Shown here: piece after piece, positions 42,919-54,426 of the stretch
How positions within the stretch are numbered: position 1 is the stretch's first letter
How the letters are laid out: each line of letters opens with the position of its first letter
Origin: Serripes groenlandicus
Lineage: Eukaryota > Mollusca > Bivalvia > Cardiida > Cardiidae
Reading direction: 5' to 3'
DNA length: 64,000 bases
NCBI GenBank assembly: GCA_031761405.1
Contig: JASEVX010000003.1
Coordinates: forward strand, 116,712,247-116,776,246
Position numbers and translations under genes: made by a program
Notes under the pieces: generated by a model
Database searches by the model: none
Told to the model about the DNA's origin: nothing
Seen by the model: the letters and a program-made list of their open reading frames with translations, nothing else

Positions 42919-43730
42919 TAACTCACCTGAGCACGAAATGCTCATTGTGAGCTATTGTGATGGCCTGATATCAGTCGTCCGTCGTAAGCAAATTCTTTAA
43001 ATGACATATCCTGAACTGCTGTTTGGACTAAATTTGGTAGGAATGATCCTTTGTTGATCATTTCTCAAAGTGGTTCAAAGAAATTAATTCCATGCAGAAC
43101 TCTGTTTGCTAAGGCAACCGAAAGAAAAAACTTTAAAACAATTTGAAAATAGTATTGTCTGAAACAGAAAGAGCTTAGATGTTTGGTGTGTAGCATTGTC
43201 TCGTGGTCCACTACCACGATTGTTCAAATTATGTACCTGGGTTAACAATTTGCCCCGACTCTGGGGTCACCTGTTTTTGATAGAGAGGGGAAAACTTGTT
43301 CAAGCTACGTCAGTTGGTTTAAACAACAAATTACAATAAAGGGCAGGTTAGTTTTCACTATATCCTCATAGTTGAAATTCTCTTAGAAAATCTTCTGGGA
43401 CAAAATTGGACCTCTTGGCGGAGCGTCAAATTAGTCATCAGTGCACCCCAAGCAGGATGTCAAGAGTCCCCAAACGAAAGCTAAAGACACACTAGTGTGG
43501 ATTTGACTTGAGTAGGCTGCAAGAATGTAATACTCCTTTCCAGTATTATTCATCAGTTGCATTATTGTCATTTTTTTCGCACCTCCATTTCTCTCTCCGG
43601 TACTGATTGACCTGTATGTGTTTCAGTGCCGTAAAACCCAACTCATTCATTCTTTAACAAAATGATAGGTACACAAATTTCAGGTGAGCGAAAGAGGGCC
43701 ATCATGGCCTTCTTGATATTTTTAGTTTCT
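42919..43730. repeat. Dispersed repeat in fucolectin intron 1
   Basis: Starts with the hairpin AACTCACCTGAGCAC / GTGCTCA-type (42919-42953) and GCTATTGTGATGGCC. It runs parallel to 35250-35770 and ends near CAGGTGAGCGAAAGAGGGCCATCATGGCC (hairpin GGCCATCATGGCC at 43695-43707). The two terminal hairpins suggest a complete copy of about 0.8 kb. No ORF. Confidence 0.5.
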
Positions 43731-43829
43731 CGCAAGTAATAACGTGTTCAATTTTATTCCGTCCCTAATTGAGTAACCGTCGTATCATTATCAGTTTAAC
43801 AAAAGTGAAAATCAAACAGACCATACGAT

Positions 43830-44950
43830 TTTTGGAAGGTATTTGTTTACCGAGAAAAAATATTTAACGCTTATGAATACTTTATGGCGAGGTGATTAAC
43901 CTTGGTAAACAAATACCAATTTTAGTTATAACCGTTTCACACCAAGCCCTCGATTTCTATAGGAACTTTTTCATACATACGATAATCCATATAGTGCGAT
44001 AAATTCAAAGTAAAATCTTCCTAATAGTCTTTTCATGTACAATCAGTTTGATGAATATAATAGAATAGAATAGAATTTTATTAACGTATACATATAAATG
44101 TATCTTGTTACATACAAAACATTTTTACATAATATTTAACATCATGTGATAAACAATACAAACTGACAATTTCAAAGGAGAATGAACAGAAATTTTAAAT
44201 TTTATAAATATAGCTTAATAATAACACAGTTTATGCTAATATTGGCATGAAAAAATAGTTATTATTGAAAAATATAAAAAAAATATAATTGAATACATAG
44301 GTCTTAAATTGCACATATTTAAATTATGTCTGCATAATTTCGTTTCTTTTATTATGAGCTGTAGATATATATTTACATAGGTTAATTAACACAAGTTTTT
44401 TATTGGACTGTAGTAATTCAATAAATGTGTACATATTTGGTGTTTTATAGTAGTAACATTTGATGTATAGTTTGCGTATTTCTCTATATGCTTTACACTT
44501 GAGAACGAATATATGCTTTACACTTGAAAATCTTCCTAATAGTCTTTTCATGTACAATCAGTTTGATGTAAAATATAGTTTGGACACTCTATTTTCAAAC
44601 TAAAATGGTATTTTGCGGCTTTTAAAGTGGATTATAATTTGAGAAGTACAAATCTTTCTGCAGTAAACATTGTTATGTATATTCCTAAGCGCCACGCTTT
44701 TGCGAACAACTGCAATACACAGGACCAGAGACATGTAGGTACACGAATTAGGTCAATTTGTTGACCGATCGTGTCGTCGAATTAATACGATAGAAACATA
44801 TCGTAAGACATTTCGTACAGACTGCAAATTATTTAATATTCATAGAAAGTTATACAATTCAACGTGTACATAGCATAATTGTTCAGATCTATTAATATAT
44901 ATAATTAATTAATTGAATTAATTTCATATTTTATTTTGTAATCATGTGAT
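43830..44950. repeat. Dispersed repeat (partner 55810-56270), split by LINE
   Basis: TTTTTGGAAGGT, CTTTTCATACATACG, ACAATCAGTTTGATG, TTCTGCAGTAAACA, GAATTAGGTCAATT and GTCGTCGAATTA follow the order seen at 55.81-56.20 kb. Here a LINE fragment interrupts it at 44054-44526. Confidence 0.6.
44054..44526 (-). mobile_element. 5'-truncated LINE with 42-bp target duplication
   Basis: The 42 bp at 44012-44053 are repeated exactly at 44527-44568, flanking the insert. The 3' end (left) is a (TAGAA)n-type tail at 44057-44077. The 5'-truncated coding end on the minus strand reads KHIFVLKCKAYREIRKLYIK then LLQSNKKLVLINLCKYIS (about 44524-44330), the C-terminal tail region of a LINE ORF2 after its zinc knuckle; compare KYIAEIYVKKPNETSFYN at 39.4 kb. 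The perfect duplication implies a fairly recent insertion. Confidence 0.8.
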
Positions 44951-45624
44951 GAGGGATGTTTCGTACCACTCCCTATACGCAATTCGATAATAGTGGACAT
45001 ATATTTATATATACTAATTCGTTATTTTGTCTTGTGTCTGTCCATATGTTTTCAAAATAATCTGCTGCAAACTTGTTGTATTTGGGAAAGGGTTTATTAA
45101 GTTGCTGTTTTTGCCAGTAACATGTTAGCGTAGTGAAAGCGGGGACAAATGAAAGGGTAATTTTTCAAGTTATTTTCTAACTAAAATAATAATATAGGAA
45201 CGAAATTAACGGAAAAACACCAACAAACCATTGAATGATTAATTATTTTATTTTGAAATCTAGGATATATGCACTTTCAGTTATGGATTCTAAATATTTT
45301 CAACACCGTCTGCTGTAAATTTTAAAAAAAGTGAGGGATAAGGAGAAATTAAGCACATTGAGTAGCTTCTCCGTTCACCAAAATGTTCTCATTTAAAGTT
45401 AAATTAACTAAAAAAAAAAACCATAAGGGCTACTATCCTAGTCTTTTGTAAAAATGTGCATTTGGGTCTACCTTATACCTAATAAATAGGCGGATTGTGA
45501 ATGCTTTGGTGAGACTGCCTATGCTCGTGCTCAGCTGAGTGTTCGTGGTACACAGATACAATCTGATACCAAAGTCCCCACTCGCCAGGCTCAGTTGTAA
45601 ATTGTATCATTTTCTGTTAACAAG

Positions 45625-45855
45625 CGTACCTGATTAACGTGGCATTGTTGAAGGAAACTATACAGTCTTCTCGCCACAAAATGACTGGATTGTCTTATCA
45701 GTCACCCCTCGCTGTTGATGGCAAAACAAATCAGAGAAGTTATACACAGTGTACACACACTGGACTTGATTACCAACCTTACTGGGAGGTGGATTTGGGT
45801 ACCTCGTATGTTATCGCCTTCATTAAGGTTTACAATAGACAAGACAGGTGTTGCT
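45625..45855 (+). CDS. Fucolectin-like gene, exon 2 (F-type lectin domain, N part)
   Basis: Acceptor TGTTAACAAG precedes, donor GTAAGT (45856) follows. Frame: AYLINVALLKETIQSS, LAVDGKTNQRSYTQCTHT, YWEVDLGTSYVIAFIKVYNR, QDRCC. These are the landmarks of the F-type lectin (eel agglutinin/tachylectin-4) fold: the NVAL..TxQSS start, AVDG-TN calcium site, CTHT with the sugar-binding His, W-VDLG, and NRxD with the binding Arg. His74 and Arg101 of the predicted protein are 27 positions apart, as in the HX26RXD motif. One residue too many (Arg) lies between Asp103 and the CysCys pair. One nt (T) is left over and joins CT of the exon at 63173 to make TCT (Ser). Confidence 0.85.
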
Positions 45856-45859
45856 GTAA

Positions 45860-46768
45860 GTATTGTCTTCAGGAAGAACAATGTTAGTCGATTTACTATT
45901 TATTCGTGAAATAATGAATGAGGGACATATCTGTCTCTATGAATTGATCATATTTACATCATAAACGGTTATGTAATAACAACTATAGTTGTATCCGTGT
46001 CCTGGTGACTGAAGAGTTGATTGATTTTGTGATTCAAAATGAGTTATTGTTTTGTTCTAGGACATTGAGCAAAGAATGTGATATAAAAACAACCCTTTTT
46101 TGACAATTAGAATCAAGATAGAAAATCGACATTACTTATATATGCCGTCTCTCTTTTCTCCCCTGCTCTGACATACAGAGTTATCTCACTTTATTTAATG
46201 TGTGTTGTAAACGTGCTTGCTATAAAGGGGTTGCCACTGTACTTTGCTGAGTTAACTATTATTTGTTGGCATCTTGTATTTCGTTTCGACAGAACACATC
46301 CTGCCTTACATTATTTGCGACATACTTGGACTATTGACACTTGAATATAAACATGCATAATGCACACTAGCTAAATAACTGTGTGTATTTTCATTTTCAT
46401 ATGTCTGTTGCCACAATCATGATCAAAATAACCATAATCTTCAACACCAATTGCCCTTTTCTTTCTTTGTTTGTTTACATATATTTATTCTTTGAAAATT
46501 GTGTATTATGTTGTACTTATTTTACATTATGTTATATCTTTCAAAGAGGAAACAAGAGAAAGTTGATCCAAGGCATCACTGTCACCGGAAAAGACTGCAT
46601 CATTTTTTTAACAAACATACATTCTTGACTTTCATTAGTCTAAACATTCACATAATGTTTTCATTAAGAACCAATTCAAGGATTTTTGAAATTCCACATA
46701 CAAATTTCAGGATTTCTTTTGGTCAGAATTTTGGATTGTTTGGGATTTAAATATACATGCAGTAAAAA
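45860..46768. other. Start of the 17-kb intron, no feature
   Basis: AT-rich. A frame ending ITVTGKDC at 46555-46605 superficially resembles the lectin domain's next strand but does not join in phase (it would create TGA). No transposon recognised. Confidence 0.4.
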
Positions 46769-47454
46769 AACTATTTCACCCTTTCCATGTTTAAAGCAAC
46801 ATTGAAAACCTTTAAACGTTTAAAACATTGAGAAAACGGTTACATTGCTAAAGACATGAACTAACTCCTTTATTATAATAAGTTTTTCACAGATGTTTAA
46901 AAAGTAGACCACACCTGAAATACCATATCAGCTAAATGGTTATTTAAATCATTGATGCATACAATATATGTATGGCGCAAAAGAAATGCCAGTTACGAGT
47001 CCCATTACAATTTAAATGGTGGCAAGTATGAAATTAATTTGGTGCGAACGGACCGATTTTATTTAATTCTAGAATTAATATTTATCAGAGTTTGTTCCTT
47101 TCTTAATTTGTTTCAAGCCAAATAAACATTTAATACCACCTATATCTAATCATTTTAGTATGTCATATTTGGACTTTGGGCATCTCTCGAAATGTTCACC
47201 TCATGTCAATGTCGAGTCGTTGTGACATCGATAAAAATGAATAAAAAATCAGACAAATCTCTAGTGCATGATTTATTCCACTGCATTCGAGAAAAGAGAA
47301 GCATTCTATATTATCTGTTATGTGAATAATTTATTTTGTGTTACATACAATGATTTAAGTCTTTGTGGTGTATCAAAAGTTCCAAGGTAAAAGCATCAAA
47401 GGCCTAACTAGCCAATCAGAGAGGAAGCTGCTACCACACCTTTGTGTGTGTATG

Positions 47455-47645
47455 TGACGGAACAGGAATGTAGTAAATGTAAAAACAATCTGATTGATAT
47501 TTGATATACTATTTAAAAAAAATGCAAAAAAAAAATATATATTTAAATCAGATAATAATCATATTTAATAAGTGATTTCATTTTTTAATTTACATTCCTG
47601 TTACGACAGGAATGTATTTACATTTCCTATATTCCTGTCCCGTAC
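47455..47645. repeat. Small inverted repeat around ACAGGAATGTA
   Basis: GGAACAGGAATGTAGTAAAT (47459-47478) and TTTCCTATATTCCTGTCCC (about 47622-47640) are inverted with three mismatches. Between them is AT-rich DNA and a CATTCCTGTTACGACAGGAATG palindrome (47594-47615). Probably a small MITE; duplicated in unit 2 at 49886-50076. Confidence 0.45.
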
Positions 47646-47654
47646 GTGGGTTCA

Positions 47655-48300
47655 CCACTATCCGCACGTAGACGACAAGCGAGAATGCCAAGAGTTTGGA
47701 CACGGCAATGGTGGAGGCAAGTTCTATTCTCGGACGATATACCGTTCAGATAGACGTCAGCGAGTTAATTAACAGACGTTCTGGGGGAACGGTTCTTGGG
47801 TGGATGTTTACTGGAGTATGACCGATTCGGTGGAGGAGAAGTCATGGTTTGAGGTGGCATATGTCATGAACACAAGACACTCCTGGTCTTTGTTTAAGGA
47901 AATCTGACGGCAGATCGTTGTCGTAACGTCATCCTGATTGCTCATGTCGTCCCGTTTGTTCAACATTACAACGTTATTTTTCAGCAGGACAATGCTCGTT
48001 GTCACGTTGCAAGAGTGAACAATGAATTCTTGTCAGCTAATAGTATTGATGTTCTTCCATGGTCAGCATTTAGCCAGGATTGATCACAAATAGAACATAT
48101 TTGGGATGAACTGGATAGGAAAGTAAGGGGACATAACCCTGCACCAACAACCATCCAGCAACCGCGTCTGGCGCTTCACGAATAGTGGGACAATATTCCA
48201 ATTCCTACAGTCAACAATCTGATCAGTTCTATGACAAGGCGGGTGCAAGCAACACTTGATGCAAGTGGGGACACACTCGCTATTGAATGTTCATTGTGTG
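47655..48300 (+). pseudogene. Tc1-like transposase relic, copy 1
   Basis: Reading frames joined across shifts give RMPRVWTRQWWRQVLFSDDI (47686-47745; FSD holds the first catalytic Asp), YDRFGGGEVMVWGGICHEH (47810-47868), FQQDNARCHVARV (47978-48017; second Asp) and QIEHIWDELDRKVRGH (48086-48133; catalytic Glu, spacing equal to DD34E apart from a one-base loss). Tc1/mariner transposases cut and paste DNA at TA sites. Three or more frameshifts and stops make it dead. The N-terminal paired-like DNA-binding domain is missing. Confidence 0.8.
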
Positions 48301-48747
48301 TGTGTGTTAACGAACTTTTGCACCCTTGGTGCATAAAAAGACCAATATGAACATACACTATTTAACCTACAAGAATGAAACCTCTCGATAAGTGTACCAA
48401 ATGAATTGTCTACATACAAACCTAATTACCATTTGCCTTTGTAGATTGATAACAATTTATAATACAAAAATCGTTCTTGTTGCGTTTCTTTTCTGGTTTA
48501 GTATATATATATATATACACTTCGACGAATATCTAATTGGCCACCTAGTTTTTATCATATTTAAGTAAAAGAATTCGGAGAAAAATACAAATAACCAAAT
48601 ATAAGTTTAATAGAATTTATTCTTAATATGTAAAACAAAACTTCATTGAAATTTGATCACGGGAACAAACTTAACAGAGAGGGTTAACATGGTGGACACC
48701 CTTAAAACAAAAACTGCAAGATCAATTCACGTCGTAGTTGATTCGTT

Positions 48748-49137
48748 TCAATTATTTATATGTCCACCTGCTGCGGCAATTACAGCAAGGCACATTGTCC
48801 TCATTGATATAATGTATCTGTGAAGATACTGTTGTGGAATGGACGCCGTCATATGATGAATGACGCGCGTGAGCTCCCTGAGATTTGGTTGTAGCGGCTG
48901 GGCACGCACCTTGCGCTTCAATAGGTCCCACACGTGCTCGATCGGATTTAAATTAGGACTTTTTGCAGGCCATTTGATATAAAAAAAACATGTTTCTGTC
49001 AATATTTTGCTATAAATAACAAATAATAAAACATATTGCAACTGTTATAACAACGCGTAACATATCTGTCTGATGGGGGTGCCGGCACGAACTATTGCGA
49101 CGACTAGAGCGCGTTCTGCAATGCTCATTCTCGCCAT
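48748..49137 (-). pseudogene. Tc1/mariner transposase, internally deleted, copy 1
   Basis: On the minus strand MARMSIAERALVVAIVRAG (49137-49081) is a transposase N-terminus (first helix of the DNA-binding domain). The frame then breaks, and from about 48985 KWPAKSPNLNPIEHVWDLLK and RELTRVIHHMTASIPQQYL follow, the C-terminal catalytic end with its Glu. Everything between (DNA-binding domain remainder and both catalytic Asp) is deleted. It is of a different lineage from the plus-strand relic to its left and converges on it. Confidence 0.75.
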
Positions 49138-50085
49138 ATTTAATGTTTTTCATAAAAGACAATCCACGAAGAATACATCCCTACCAAATACGACAACTAA
49201 ACTATTTCACCCTTTCCATGTTTAAAGCAACATTGAAAACCTTTAAACGTTTAAAACATTGAGAAAACGGTTACATTGCTAAAGACATGAACTAACTCCT
49301 TTATTATAATAAGTTTTTCACAGATGTTTAAAAAGTAGACCACACCTGAAATACCATATCAGCTAAATGGTTATTTAAATCATTGATGCATACAATATAT
49401 GTATGGCGCAAAAGAAATGCCAGTTACGAGTCCCATTACAATTTAAATGGTGGCAAGTATGAAATTAATTTGGTGCGAACGGACCGATTTTATTTAATTC
49501 TAGAATTAATATTTATCAGAGTTTGTTCCTTTCTTAATTTGTTTCAAGCCAAATAAACATTTAATACCACCTATATCTAATCATTTTAGTATGTCATATT
49601 TGGACTTTGGGCATCTCTCGAAATGTTCACCTCATGTCAATGTCGAGTCGTTGTGACATCGATAAAAATGAATAAAAAATCAGACAAATCTCTAGTGCAT
49701 GATTTATTCCACTGCATTCGAGAAAAGAGAAGCATTCTATATTATCTGTTATGTGAATAATTTATTTTGTGTTACATACAATGATTTAAGTCTTTGTGGT
49801 GTATCAAAAGTTCCAAGGTAAAAGCATCAAAGGCCTAACTAGCCAATCAGAGAGGAAGCTGCTACCACACCTTTGTGTGTGTATGTGACGGAACAGGAAT
49901 GTAGTAAATGTAAAAACAATCTGATTGATATTTGATATACTATTTAAAAAAAATGCAAAAAAAAAATATATATTTAAATCAGATAATAATCATATTTAAT
50001 AAGTGATTTCATTTTTTAATTTACATTCCTGTTACGACAGGAATGTATTTACATTTCCTATATTCCTGTCCCGTACGTGGGTTCA

Positions 50086-50731
50086 CCACTATCCGCACGT
50101 AGACGACAAGCGAGAATGCCAAGAGTTTGGACACGGCAATGGTGGAGGCAAGTTCTATTCTCGGACGATATACCGTTCAGATAGACGTCAGCGAGTTAAT
50201 TAACAGACGTTCTGGGGGAACGGTTCTTGGGTGGATGTTTACTGGAGTATGACCGATTCGGTGGAGGAGAAGTCATGGTTTGAGGTGGCATATGTCATGA
50301 ACACAAGACACTCCTGGTCTTTGTTTAAGGAAATCTGACGGCAGATCGTTGTCGTAACGTCATCCTGATTGCTCATGTCGTCCCGTTTGTTCAACATTAC
50401 AACGTTATTTTTCAGCAGGACAATGCTCGTTGTCACGTTGCAAGAGTGAACAATGAATTCTTGTCAGCTAATAGTATTGATGTTCTTCCATGGTCAGCAT
50501 TTAGCCAGGATTGATCACAAATAGAACATATTTGGGATGAACTGGATAGGAAAGTAAGGGGACATAACCCTGCACCAACAACCATCCAGCAACCGCGTCT
50601 GGCGCTTCACGAATAGTGGGACAATATTCCAATTCCTACAGTCAACAATCTGATCAGTTCTATGACAAGGCGGGTGCAAGCAACACTTGATGCAAGTGGG
50701 GACACACTCGCTATTGAATGTTCATTGTGTG
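50086..50731 (+). pseudogene. Tc1-like transposase relic, copy 2
   Basis: Second tandem copy of the relic at 47655-48300, with the same frameshifts and stops. Confidence 0.8.
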
Positions 50732-51178
50732 TGTGTGTTAACGAACTTTTGCACCCTTGGTGCATAAAAAGACCAATATGAACATACACTATTTAACCTA
50801 CAAGAATGAAACCTCTCGATAAGTGTACCAAATGAATTGTCTACATACAAACCTAATTACCATTTGCCTTTGTAGATTGATAACAATTTATAATACAAAA
50901 ATCGTTCTTGTTGCGTTTCTTTTCTGGTTTAGTATATATATATATATACACTTCGACGAATATCTAATTGGCCACCTAGTTTTTATCATATTTAAGTAAA
51001 AGAATTCGGAGAAAAATACAAATAACCAAATATAAGTTTAATAGAATTTATTCTTAATATGTAAAACAAAACTTCATTGAAATTTGATCACGGGAACAAA
51101 CTTAACAGAGAGGGTTAACATGGTGGACACCCTTAAAACAAAAACTGCAAGATCAATTCACGTCGTAGTTGATTCGTT

Positions 51179-51568
51179 TCAATTATTTATATGTCCACCT
51201 GCTGCGGCAATTACAGCAAGGCACATTGTCCTCATTGATATAATGTATCTGTGAAGATACTGTTGTGGAATGGACGCCGTCATATGATGAATGACGCGCG
51301 TGAGCTCCCTGAGATTTGGTTGTAGCGGCTGGGCACGCACCTTGCGCTTCAATAGGTCCCACACGTGCTCGATCGGATTTAAATTAGGACTTTTTGCAGG
51401 CCATTTGATATAAAAAAAACATGTTTCTGTCAATATTTTGCTATAAATAACAAATAATAAAACATATTGCAACTGTTATAACAACGCGTAACATATCTGT
51501 CTGATGGGGGTGCCGGCACGAACTATTGCGACGACTAGAGCGCGTTCTGCAATGCTCATTCTCGCCAT
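51179..51568 (-). pseudogene. Tc1/mariner transposase, internally deleted, copy 2
   Basis: Second tandem copy of 48748-49137, identical in every residue compared. Confidence 0.75.
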
Positions 51569-52002
51569 ATTTAATGTTTTTCATAAAAGACAATCCACGA
51601 AGAATACATCCCTACCAAATACGACAACTACCATGCCGTGCACGAGGAACGCGAGCACATAGGCATTTTCGCACTTACCGTTCCGCATGGATGATTTTAT
51701 ACATGAATACTTATTTTCTGTCTGTAAATCGATAGATCATTGGTGTGTACAATACACACATAATATATATTTCACGCGTTTCGTAGAAGAGAGTGAAATA
51801 TTTGTCTTCGCGTAGCGTATACACAAGGGTTAATACGTAAGCGCTTGGGTGCACGGGTAGCAAGGTATTTGGCGGGAATTATGGCTATATATTGTTCGTG
51901 ATGGCGGGAAATGGTCATTCTACCGGACGAAAGCAAGCAGTACATGTCAAATTTACGATAGTTATTTACAGAAAATTAATCCACGTGGCAGATGCAGCAG
52001 AC

Positions 52003-53233
52003 ATGGATACAAACGAACTACTCTCTCGGATGGAGCATCTAATGGATTTTGAATCATAGGCAGAAGTGCATTAAATTGGCTGATTCTTCCGAGCACGGAT
52101 GGAAAGTGTTCCAAGAGTATGAGGCTAATCCTTTAGCAGACGATTCAGATGACGAGAAGCGTATTTCTCGTGCGCATTACCATGCGGACAGGAGGGTTAG
52201 ACAAGAGAGACGAGATAGGCAGAAAAGGATTACTCCGTACCAACAACCTGCAACCAAGGAGGCAGTTAGAGCGACTGAGATGGGCGCTAAGGGTTATACT
52301 TCACGTAGAACAGGGTCTTGTTTCCGTTGTGGGAAAACCGGCCATTGGCAGTCGGAGTGCAGAGTGGTGATAGACACAGTACATATAGACAGAAGTTCAA
52401 AGATAAGTATAAATTTTGTTGATCATATTACATGTAAGAATGTTAATATTGAATTACCATGTCCGTCTACAAACGAGTCCGTTAAATGCGAAGAATCGCC
52501 AGTTGGCAGGTTAAAGTGTTGTGGGTCGCATTGGAAAAAGTCTGGTGCAAGCGATTACATTATGGACATAGTTGAAAACGGATACAAATTACCTTTGAGA
52601 TACACTCTTTGTAGAGTTCTTTTAAAAAATAATAAATCGGCAATTGACAATTCAGATTTCGCAGCAGACGAAATTCAAAATGTATTGAAAAAGGGATGTG
52701 TGCGTGAAGTGACGGATGCTCCGCACATTACAAATCCGTTAACAGTCGCGGTCGGTAAAAAGGGTAAACTACGGCTAGTTTTAGACGGTCGACATGTAAA
52801 TCCAAATTTATTCAAGTACAAATGTTGTTATGAAGATCAGTCAGTAGCGAGACAAATGTTTTCAAAGGGAGATTACATGTTCTCATTTGATATAAGGGGA
52901 GCTTATCATCATATTATGATTTACCCTGAGCATCAAACTTACCTAGGCTTTGCATGGTTGGTTGGAGATTGCTTAAAATACTATGTTTTCTGCGTCCTTC
53001 CTTTTGGTATTTCCACGGCTGGATATATATTTACTAAATTAATGAGAACAGTTGTTAAAACATGGAGAGCATCTGGATTTAAAATAATTGTTTTTCTCGA
53101 CGATGGGTTAGGGGGAGATCAGTCTTATGAAAAAGCGTTAAATGCAAGTCATTTCATGAGAAATGACCTGATAAAGTTTGGTTTTCTGATTGCGAATGAA
53201 AAGTGCAATTGGCTTCCTTCGTTGGGTGTTTAA
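52003..53233 (+). pseudogene. Ngaro Gag/reverse transcriptase ORF
   Basis: ATG at 52003 starts MDTNELLSRMEHLMDFES and stops at 52057; an overlapping frame (from 52049) carries on for 394 codons. It contains a charged Gag tail (RRVRQERRDRQKRITPYQQ), the zinc knuckle CFRCGKTGHWQSEC (residues about 90-103), then RT motifs in order: LRLVLDGRHVN, FSFDIRGAYHHI (catalytic Asp), LPFGISTAGYIFTKLMR, FLDDGLGG (catalytic Asp pair, 53095-53118), NEKCNWLP. A TAA at 53231 cuts LPSLGV from WLGLDWN, which follows in the same frame. Gag and RT in one frame may come from a deletion of most of Gag. Lesions: one frameshift near 52055 and one nonsense codon. Confidence 0.85.
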
Positions 53234-53236
53234 TGG

Positions 53237-54396
53237 TTGGGTTTAGACTGGAATACAAAACTTGGCATTTTATCTATTGCAATACATAGGATAGAAAGGG
53301 CGGAGCAAAACATAGGGGTCATTGTATCCAAAGTATTGAAAGGAAATGTATTAATAGCAGTCAGGTTGGCAGCCGGGGTGGTTGGACAATTGCTGTCTAT
53401 GCATTGCGTCATGGGTAAAGTGGTGCGTTTGAGAACTAGATATTTATATAACTGCATATCCGGTAGAGCAAGTTGGGATGCCCCGGTGAAATTGGATATA
53501 CTTGCATTTGAGGAGTTATTGTTTTGGAAGGAAAATATGAAATTACTGAATACATGTTCTATCCGTTTGATGGATTACAGTGAAGAGCTTGATTGCAATG
53601 TTGCAAACGTCTTTGTTGACGCCAGTGGATCTGGATTTGGTTGTTTTATAGAGAATGTCACTGACAGTGAAGTCATAGGTACTTGGTCTGAGCCAGAGAC
53701 AAGATCGAGCTCCACATGGCGAGAGCTGGAAGCAGTGCGTAGATCCATTTCTTCTCATGACTGATAGTCAATTCGGATAATAAAAATGTTTGTACTATTA
53801 TAAATATTGGTAGTAAAAATATGCAGTTACAGGGAAAAGCTTTAAGTTTGGGTGAAAAATGTAAACAACATAACATTGCTTTAATTCCGAAATGAATACC
53901 AAGAAATGAAAACGAACGAGCTGATTTTCTAAGTCGTAGTTACGATTGTGATGATTGGTCTATAGCAGACGAAATTCACAAAGAGCTTAATTACAAATGG
54001 GGTTTGCATACACACGATAGATTCGCTCAGGATTACAATACAAAATGTCTTAAGTTCAATTCCCGTTTTTGGTGTCCAGGCACGTCGGGTGTTGACGCAT
54101 TTCTACAAAAATGGTCTGATGAAAATAACTGGCTGGTACCACCGCTTAGATTGATATTGAAATGTGTCAGTAAAATACTGAAAGAAAAATGTTGTTGCAC
54201 ACTCGTAGTTCCAAAATGGAAATCGGCCCCATTTTGGCCTGTGCTATTTCTCAATGAATTGAATGCTGCAGCTTTCATTAGTCAGTACGTTAGTTATGAA
54301 CCGGGATTCCTAACTAGAAGAGGTAGAGGAAAAAATGGATTATTTGATGGTCGACATTTGTCTTTCGGATTAATGGCTATTCGAATATGTTTTTAA
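53237..54396 (+). pseudogene. Ngaro RT connection and RNase H
   Basis: WNTKLGILSI and GQLLSMHCVMGKVVRLRTRY (RT thumb/connection) lead into VFVDASGSGFGCF (RNase H first Asp, 53612-53650), SSSTWRELEAVRR (Glu helix) and, after TGA at 53762, LIVNSDNKNVCTIINIGS (second Asp), KCKQHNIALIP, NERADFLSRSYDCDDWSIAD (third Asp region), then NSRFWCPGTSGVDAFLQKW and TLVVPKWKSAPFWPVLFLNE (C-terminal region shared with DIRS-like elements, ending 54396). Two stop codons (53762, about 53894) interrupt an otherwise continuous frame. Confidence 0.8.
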
Positions 54397-54426
54397 TGAT
54401 GTTTTTTATTTCGCTCAGGTCTAGGT

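Larger units (their letters stand above)
46769..49199. repeat. 2431-bp tandem duplication, unit 1
   Basis: Unit 1 of a head-to-tail duplication; unit 2 is 49200-51630. Every word checked, including all predicted frames, is the same at an offset of exactly 2431 bp. Edges: CTATTTCACCCTTTCC (46771) recurs at 49202, and CGACAACTA (49191) recurs at 51622. Either a very recent duplication or an assembly artefact. Contains two Tc1/mariner relics. Confidence 0.9.
49200..51630. repeat. 2431-bp tandem duplication, unit 2
   Basis: Same sequence as 46769-49199, directly following it. After its end the text continues uniquely (CCATGCCGTGCACGAGGAAC). Confidence 0.9.

Noticed and set aside
46383..46628. 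Frame ending ITVTGKDC as third exon of the fucolectin gene
   Set aside because: The only usable acceptor (CAAAGAG|GA) joined to the exon-2 remainder T gives TGA; the exon at 63173 joins in phase and fits the domain far better.
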